This document shows, one piece after another, positions 6,158-9,160 of a stretch of DNA of 9,160 nucleotides. Source of the stretch: an uncultured Clostridia bacterium (lineage in GTDB: Bacteria > Bacillota > Clostridia > Oscillospirales > CAG-272); NCBI GenBank assembly GCA_947652805.1, contig CANTEM010000035.1, positions 1 through 9,160 on the forward strand. The letters are read 5' to 3'. The notes under the pieces are model-generated. The model had not been told where the DNA came from. It searched no databases and saw nothing but the letters and a program-made list of their open reading frames with translations. Positions within the stretch are counted from its first letter, which is position 1, and the number at the start of each line of letters is the position of its first letter. The translations under genes and the position numbers were made by a program.

Positions 6158-7374
6158 TGGCTATTCAGACACCGGCGGCAGACCGTCTGCGGCCAACGGA
6201 TTTTGACCAGGTGGCAGGGCAGCAGCATTTGGTAGGTGAAAACGGAATTCTGCGCCGTCTTTCTGAGAGCGGACATTTCGGCAGTATGATCTTTTTCGGT
6301 CCTCCCGGCACGGGAAAGACCACATGTGCTGCAATCATCGCGCAAAAATCCGGAATGGAGCTGCGCCGCCTGAACGCTACCACTACATCCCTTTCCGACG
6401 TGAAAGCTGTAGCCGCGGAAACAGAAGGACTGCTGGGACAAAACGGTATTTTGCTGTATTTGGATGAAATCCAGTATTTCAATAAAAAGCAGCAGCAATC
6501 TCTGCTGGAATACATTGAGGACGGCAGGATCACATTGATTGCCTCCACAACGGAAAACCCATACTATTATATATATGATGCACTTTTGTCCCGGTGTTCT
6601 GTATTTGAATTTCGTCCGGTATCCCCGCAGGACGTGCTTGTGCACCTACGGAGCGCAGCCGATATTCTGTGCAGCGGCGGTGCAGAGGAAAACGCCCTTT
6701 TGTATGTTGCGTCTGTTTGCGGCGGCGATGTCCGCCGGGCATTGACAATGCTGGAATGTGCAAGCGCGGCGGCAGGCGGAACAGTCACGGAAGAAACAGT
6801 CCGTGCGCTGACCCCTTCCGTCATGGCAGGCAGTTTTGATCGGGACGGAGATGTGCATTATGACCTTTTATCCGGACTGCAAAAATCCATACGCGGATCT
6901 GATCCGGATGCTGCGGTGTTTTATCTTGCACGCCTGCTGGAGGGCGGAGATTTGATTTCCCCATGCCGTCGTCTGCAAGTCATTGCAAGTGAGGATATCG
7001 GCGCGGCATATCCAATGGCGGCAGTGATTACCCGGGCATGTGTGGAAAGCGCCCGGGAGCTTGGCTTGCCGGAAGCCCAAATTCCCTTGGCAAATGCAGT
7101 GGTAATGCTTGCAACCGCTCCCAAATCCAACACAGCCTATTTGGCTGTAAACGCCGCCTTTGCAGATGTGCGTGCAGGCAAAGGACGAGAGGTGCCGGGT
7201 CATCTGCGCAGTCCCAAATATGAAGGATATATGTATCCCCATGATTATCCTGGCAGGTGGGTGGAGCAGCAGTATTTGCCGGAGGATTTGAAGGGGCGGA
7301 AATATTATCAGTTTGGCGACAACAAAACAGAGCAAGCCGCCGCTGCGTATTGGGACAAGGTGAAGAAAAGGTAA
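6157..7374 (+). CDS. rarA: Replication-associated recombination protein RarA (MgsA/WRNIP1 family AAA+ ATPase)
   Basis: RarA is a clamp-loader-like AAA+ ATPase that acts at stalled replication forks with SSB. The 405-residue protein has GQQHLVGENGILRR near the N-terminus, Walker A GPPGTGKTT (48-56), Walker B LLYLDEI (99-105), sensor 1 within ASTTENP (129-135) and the arginine finger in ALLSRC (R146). The C-terminal half has the family blocks RRLQVIASEDIG, LANAVVMLATAPKSN, then YPHDYPG and WVEQQYLPEDLKGRKYY. The usual Walker B extension DEIHRFNK reads DEIQYFNK here. The run between HLR and YPHDYPG seems about ten residues shorter than in many homologues. The N-terminus is also short, with PAADRLRP in place of the common PLAxRMRP. 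The start overlaps the tcdA stop by one base, with AAAGGAAAAAAG just upstream. Transcription probably ends in the repeat element that follows. Confidence 0.96.
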   Translation: MAIQTPAADRLRPTDFDQVAGQQHLVGENGILRRLSESGHFGSMIFFGPPGTGKTTCAAIIAQKSGMELRRLNATTTSLSDVKAVAAETEGLLGQNGILLYLDEIQYFNKKQQQSLLEYIEDGRITLIASTTENPYYYIYDALLSRCSVFEFRPVSPQDVLVHLRSAADILCSGGAEENALLYVASVCGGDVRRALTMLECASAAAGGTVTEETVRALTPSVMAGSFDRDGDVHYDLLSGLQKSIRGSDPDAAVFYLARLLEGGDLISPCRRLQVIASEDIGAAYPMAAVITRACVESARELGLPEAQIPLANAVVMLATAPKSNTAYLAVNAAFADVRAGKGREVPGHLRSPKYEGYMYPHDYPGRWVEQQYLPEDLKGRKYYQFGDNKTEQAAAAYWDKVKKR

Positions 7375-7392
7375 AAATGTTATAGCACAATC

Positions 7393-7426
7393 AAAAAAGA
7401 AAAAGCCTCCCTTGTGCAAAGGGAGG
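7393..7426 (-). terminator. Left-end terminator of the repeat, acting on the minus strand
   Basis: Read on the minus strand, the 8-bp GC-rich hairpin (7426-7406) is followed by a T-rich tract complementary to 7393-7404 (five T, C, six T). This would stop transcription coming from the carboxypeptidase gene. Confidence 0.75.
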
Positions 7427-7529
7427 TGGGTTTTGCGCAGCAAAACTCGGAGGGATTGTAAAGTTGCCGATTTGCAGATAAAGCAAAATGATAGTTTTAC
7501 AATCCCTCAGTCACAGCAAAGCTGTGACA

Positions 7530-7558
7530 GCCCCCTTTACACAAGGGGGCCTTTTTTT
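7530..7558 (+). terminator. Right-end terminator of the repeat, acting on the plus strand
   Basis: The stem GCCCCCTT (7530-7537) with AAGGGGGC (7543-7550) and a 5-base loop is followed by C and seven T residues (7552-7558). This is a good intrinsic terminator for the tcdA-rarA transcript. Confidence 0.8.
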
Positions 7559-7576
7559 GTGTGGGTAGCCGCTCGC

Positions 7577-7601
7577 CAGCTCCCTTAGGGGGAGGCTTTT
7601 C
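7577..7601 (+). repeat. Partial second repeat end or imperfect terminator hairpin
   Basis: AGCTCCC (7578-7584) pairs imperfectly with GGGGAGGCT (7589-7597), with one bulge, and is followed by TTTTCTC. The sequence resembles the ends of the neighbouring repeat, so it may be a truncated or degenerate copy. It could be a weak back-up terminator for rarA. It sits 4 bases from the stop codon of the convergent gene. Confidence 0.45.
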
Positions 7602-7604
7602 TCA

Positions 7605-8810
7605 TCACGGCTTGTATTTTTCATACGTGTTGATCGCATCAAACACAGGCTTATATTCGGACCAGCCAAATGCAGTGACCAACACAAACCGGGGACGGGT
7701 GTAGGGCGCGTTTTCCTCTGTACAGGGCGCCGCAAAGGTAGCAAGGCAGTGCCGGGCTTCCTGGGTGTACCCGGTTTTTCCGCCCTGCACATACATTCCC
7801 TCCGTTTCTGTTCCTTTCATGCGAGAATACAGGGTGCTGCGCAATTCAATTCCTTCCGGATGCTCTGCCGTTGCTGTGGTCGTGTATTTGTATGTGGATA
7901 ATATCTGCCGCAGCTCCGGAATGGAAATTGCATATTCCAGAATCAGCGCCATTTCGTGACATGTGGAATAATGATCGTCGTCATGCAGTCCGCTGACATT
8001 TGCAAAATGGGTGTTTTCCAGACCCAGACGCTGTGCCGTCTCATTCATCATTGCTGCAAACCCTGTTTCGCTGCCGGCAATCGCCAGTGCCAAACCTACC
8101 GTAGCGTCTGCGCCGGAAGGAAGGATCGTTCCGTAAAGCAAGTCCCGATAGGGTACAGTCTCCCCGGGTTTGAATCCGGCAACAGAAGCTCCCGCCTGAT
8201 ACAGCGGATCAAATATTTCTGCGGGGAAGGTATATGTAGCGTCTAAATCCTCCAAATGCTCATACGCCACAACCAGCGTCATAATTTTTGTCATAGAAGC
8301 GGGATAAATTTTGCTGTCCCCATTTTTGGAAGCAACTACGGTATTTGTTTGCAGATCAATGAGTATGCCATATTCACTGTCAATCACCAGTTCTTCCGTT
8401 TCGTCCGTATATGTGGCAAATGCAGGAAACGCATCTGTGGCTTCATTTATGTCATCTGCATAGTTCCCGCGGTTGACCGTTTTCGGAGGTGCCGTAGTAA
8501 CGATGCCATCTGTAGCTTCATTGGATGTGCAGGATTGCACTGTACTGATGATAATTGTTATGATAATCAGCGCTGCAAACAAAGCAGCCAAAATAAAATT
8601 CCGGCTGTACTGTTTCGGTTTTGCACGGGTGGGGCCGCTGCGCGGACGTTGCGATCCAGCACGCTGTGGGGGAACAGTTCGGGATCTATTGGGAGGTTGT
8701 ATGTGTGCTGGCGCCGGACGCTGGGGCTGCCGGACAGCGCCGGATGTATTTGCATTCCGATTCGGAGCGGGCCGCCGCATATTCTGTTTTTTAGGCACAT
8801 GGTTATTCAT
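7605..8810 (-). CDS. D-alanyl-D-alanine carboxypeptidase-type serine peptidase (family S11), membrane-anchored
   Basis: S11 enzymes remove the terminal D-Ala from peptidoglycan pentapeptides outside the cell. The 401-residue protein starts with a basic, proline- and arginine-rich tail (about 1-70), then a membrane span (71-90), a threonine- and acid-rich linker and the peptidase domain (about 140-400). The active-site S-x-x-K is ASMTK (S172, K175) and the K-T-G motif is GGKTGYT (345-347). The second motif, usually S-x-N (SGN), reads PSGADA (S232, G233, A234), so the asparagine is absent. There is no separate C-terminal domain of PBP5 type. The long N-terminal tail makes this an N-in anchored protein rather than one with a cleaved signal peptide. 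Cys94 follows the span, but VQSC is a poor lipobox. The start at 8810 is set by AAGGAGGGG about 6 bases upstream. It is monocistronic, with its own promoter and a terminator in the repeat. Confidence 0.9.
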   Translation of the reverse strand: MNNHVPKKQNMRRPAPNRNANTSGAVRQPQRPAPAHIQPPNRSRTVPPQRAGSQRPRSGPTRAKPKQYSRNFILAALFAALIIITIIISTVQSCTSNEATDGIVTTAPPKTVNRGNYADDINEATDAFPAFATYTDETEELVIDSEYGILIDLQTNTVVASKNGDSKIYPASMTKIMTLVVAYEHLEDLDATYTFPAEIFDPLYQAGASVAGFKPGETVPYRDLLYGTILPSGADATVGLALAIAGSETGFAAMMNETAQRLGLENTHFANVSGLHDDDHYSTCHEMALILEYAISIPELRQILSTYKYTTTATAEHPEGIELRSTLYSRMKGTETEGMYVQGGKTGYTQEARHCLATFAAPCTEENAPYTRPRFVLVTAFGWSEYKPVFDAINTYEKYKP

Positions 8811-8846
8811 GGGCTGCCCCTCCTTAACATAATATCAATTTATATT

Positions 8847-8875
8847 ATTTTACAGGATAAGCGCAGATTCGTCAA
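8847..8875 (-). promoter_or_regulatory. Promoter of the carboxypeptidase gene
   Basis: On the minus strand TTGACG (8875-8870) and TAAAAT (8852-8847) are 17 bases apart. The predicted start near 8840 is about 30 bases upstream of the ATG. The -35 region shares the 11-mer TTGACGAATCT with the other minus-strand promoter at 5344-5354. Confidence 0.8.
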
Positions 8876-8926
8876 CAGATAGAATGTAAATATATGCAGC
8901 AAGGAGCTTTTTTGCGTAAAAACACA

Positions 8927-8955
8927 TTGACAAAACAGTAAAAATGTGCTATCAT
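8927..8955 (+). promoter_or_regulatory. tRNA promoter
   Basis: TTGACA (8927-8932) and TATCAT (8950-8955) have 17 bases between them. The predicted start near 8962 lies about 8 bases before the mature tRNA, leaving a short 5' leader for RNase P to remove. Confidence 0.88.
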
Positions 8956-8969
8956 AAGCAAAGTTATAG

Positions 8970-9046
8970 GGGCCATTAGCTCAGTTGGTTAGAGCATCCG
9001 GCTCATAACCGGACGGTCCGGGGTTCGAATCCCTGATGGCCCACCA
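8970..9046 (+). tRNA. tRNA with anticodon CAT (probably tRNA-Ile2; alternatively elongator tRNA-Met)
   Basis: This is a full cloverleaf of 77 bases including an encoded CCA. The acceptor stem is GGGCCAT (8970-8976) with ATGGCCC (9036-9042), the D arm is GCTC...GAGC, the anticodon stem TCCGG/CCGGA encloses the loop CTCATAA with anticodon CAT at 9004-9006, and the T arm is CGGGG-TTCGAAT-CCCTG. It is not initiator tRNA, because the first acceptor pair is a normal G-C. The acceptor C4-G69 and C5-G68 pairs and the GGCTCATAACC anticodon arm resemble Bacillus tRNA-Ile2, whose C34 is changed to lysidine by TilS to read AUA. Automatic tools usually label such genes Met. The tRNA call is near certain; the Ile2 identity is inferred. 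Confidence 0.97.
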
Positions 9047-9052
9047 GAAATT

Positions 9053-9087
9053 AAAAGAAGTCGATTTTCAAAAAATCGACTTCTTTT
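9053..9087 (+). terminator. tRNA terminator
   Basis: A perfect 16-bp stem (9053-9068 with 9072-9087, 3-base loop) ends in TTCTTTT and starts 7 bases after the tRNA CCA. The A-rich left arm means it could also terminate minus-strand transcription. Confidence 0.88.
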
Positions 9088-9109
9088 GTGTTTATCTCAT
9101 AATTTTCTA

Positions 9110-9140
9110 TTGACACTTACCTAACGTAAGGTAGTATAAT
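9110..9140 (+). promoter_or_regulatory. Promoter with 19-bp spacer and dyad, MerR-family style operator
   Basis: TTGACA (9110-9115) and TATAAT (9135-9140) are consensus boxes but 19 bases apart. The spacer is filled by a 16-base dyad, TACCTAACGTAAGGTA (9118-9133), symmetric at 14 of 16 positions and centred in the spacer. MerR-family activators bind such dyads and twist the overlong spacer to allow RNA polymerase to initiate. The gene it drives must lie beyond 9160, possibly the regulator itself. The architecture is seen; the regulator is inferred. Confidence 0.75.
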
Positions 9141-9160
9141 CATAATACAATTCTTGATAA

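Larger units (their letters stand above)
7393..7559. repeat. Interspersed palindromic repeat (MITE-like) with outward terminators
   Basis: This non-coding block is built of nested inverted repeats. The left hairpin is CCTCCCTT/AAGGGAGG (7406-7413/7419-7426), then TTTTGC/GCAAAA (7431-7436/7440-7445). A central 13-bp inverted repeat spans 7450-7462 and 7496-7508. TCACAGC/GCTGTGA follows (7511-7527), and the right hairpin is GCCCCCTT/AAGGGGGC (7530-7537/7543-7550). The two ends are imperfect inverted copies of one another (A-run, then GCCTCCCTTGTGCAAAGGGAGG against GGCCCCCTTGTGTAAAGGGGG). There is no transposase. I recall similar blocks as dispersed repeats in Oscillospiraceae genomes; copy number cannot be judged from one window. 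Confidence 0.8.

Noticed and set aside
5989..6645. 218-codon minus-strand reading frame across tcdA-rarA
   Set aside because: Antisense to two firmly identified genes, with no domain and no sensible ribosome binding site.
6868..7443. 191-codon minus-strand reading frame over the 3' end of rarA and the repeat
   Set aside because: It begins inside the repeat element and is antisense to conserved RarA sequence.
7393..7601. CRISPR array
   Set aside because: The repeats are palindromes of differing sequence, not evenly spaced direct repeats with spacers, and no cas gene is present.
8510..8810. Lipoprotein signal ending at Cys94 of the carboxypeptidase
   Set aside because: V-Q-S-C has Gln at -2 and a 70-residue tail precedes the hydrophobic span, neither typical of a lipobox.
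8256..8882. 208-codon plus-strand reading frame opposite the carboxypeptidase gene
   Set aside because: Cysteine- and arginine-rich composition typical of an antisense shadow; it covers that gene's promoter.
1..9160. A new defence, toxin-antitoxin or biosynthetic system
   Set aside because: Nearly all genes are recognisable housekeeping genes and no phage, transposase, nuclease or toxin-like gene is visible; only the small membrane protein is wholly unidentified.

Overview
This window looks like chromosomal DNA from a low-to-mid GC Gram-positive anaerobe, most likely class Clostridia (Oscillospirales/Ruminococcaceae-like). That placement is inferred from the style of AlaS and TcdA, strong AGGAGG-type ribosome binding sites, sigma-A promoters of the TTGACA-N17-TATAAT type, a Firmicutes-style L10 leader with an attenuator, and a GC-rich interspersed repeat of a kind I associate with gut Clostridia. 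No phylogenetic search was run.

Layout. (1) 1-44 is a perfect reverse complement of 104-147, so the left edge looks like a fold-back artefact. alaS (alanyl-tRNA synthetase) follows, missing its true first codons, and ends at 2643 with a long hairpin. (2) A consensus promoter at 2734-2762, an L10 leader with mutually exclusive antiterminator and terminator hairpins, then rplJ and rplL, closed by a bidirectional terminator at 3943-3971. The usual partners rplK-rplA and rpoB-rpoC are not adjacent. (3) A minus-strand two-gene operon encodes a CmpB-type (PF06541-like) membrane protein with a coiled-coil tail and a small unknown multi-pass membrane protein. (4) A divergent promoter pair with -35 boxes 4 bp apart at 5349-5364 serves that operon and a plus-strand operon, tcdA-rarA, whose stop and start codons overlap (TAATG). 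(5) 7393-7600 is a non-coding repeat element with terminator-like ends facing both ways, between convergent rarA and a minus-strand D,D-carboxypeptidase gene. (6) The carboxypeptidase promoter (8847-8875) diverges from the promoter of a tRNA with anticodon CAT (probably Ile2 rather than elongator Met), which ends at a strong terminator. (7) The last 50 bases hold a promoter with a 19-bp spacer containing a dyad, the architecture of MerR-family regulation; its gene lies beyond the window.

Most of the content is housekeeping: translation (AlaS, L10, L7/L12, tRNA, and tRNA t6A cyclisation by TcdA), replication-fork maintenance (RarA) and cell-wall trimming. I see no convincing new defence, mobile or biosynthetic system. 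The parts that merit a second look are the edge artefact, the L10 attenuator with an extra long-range pairing, the unknown membrane pair, the terminator-bearing repeat and the MerR-like promoter.
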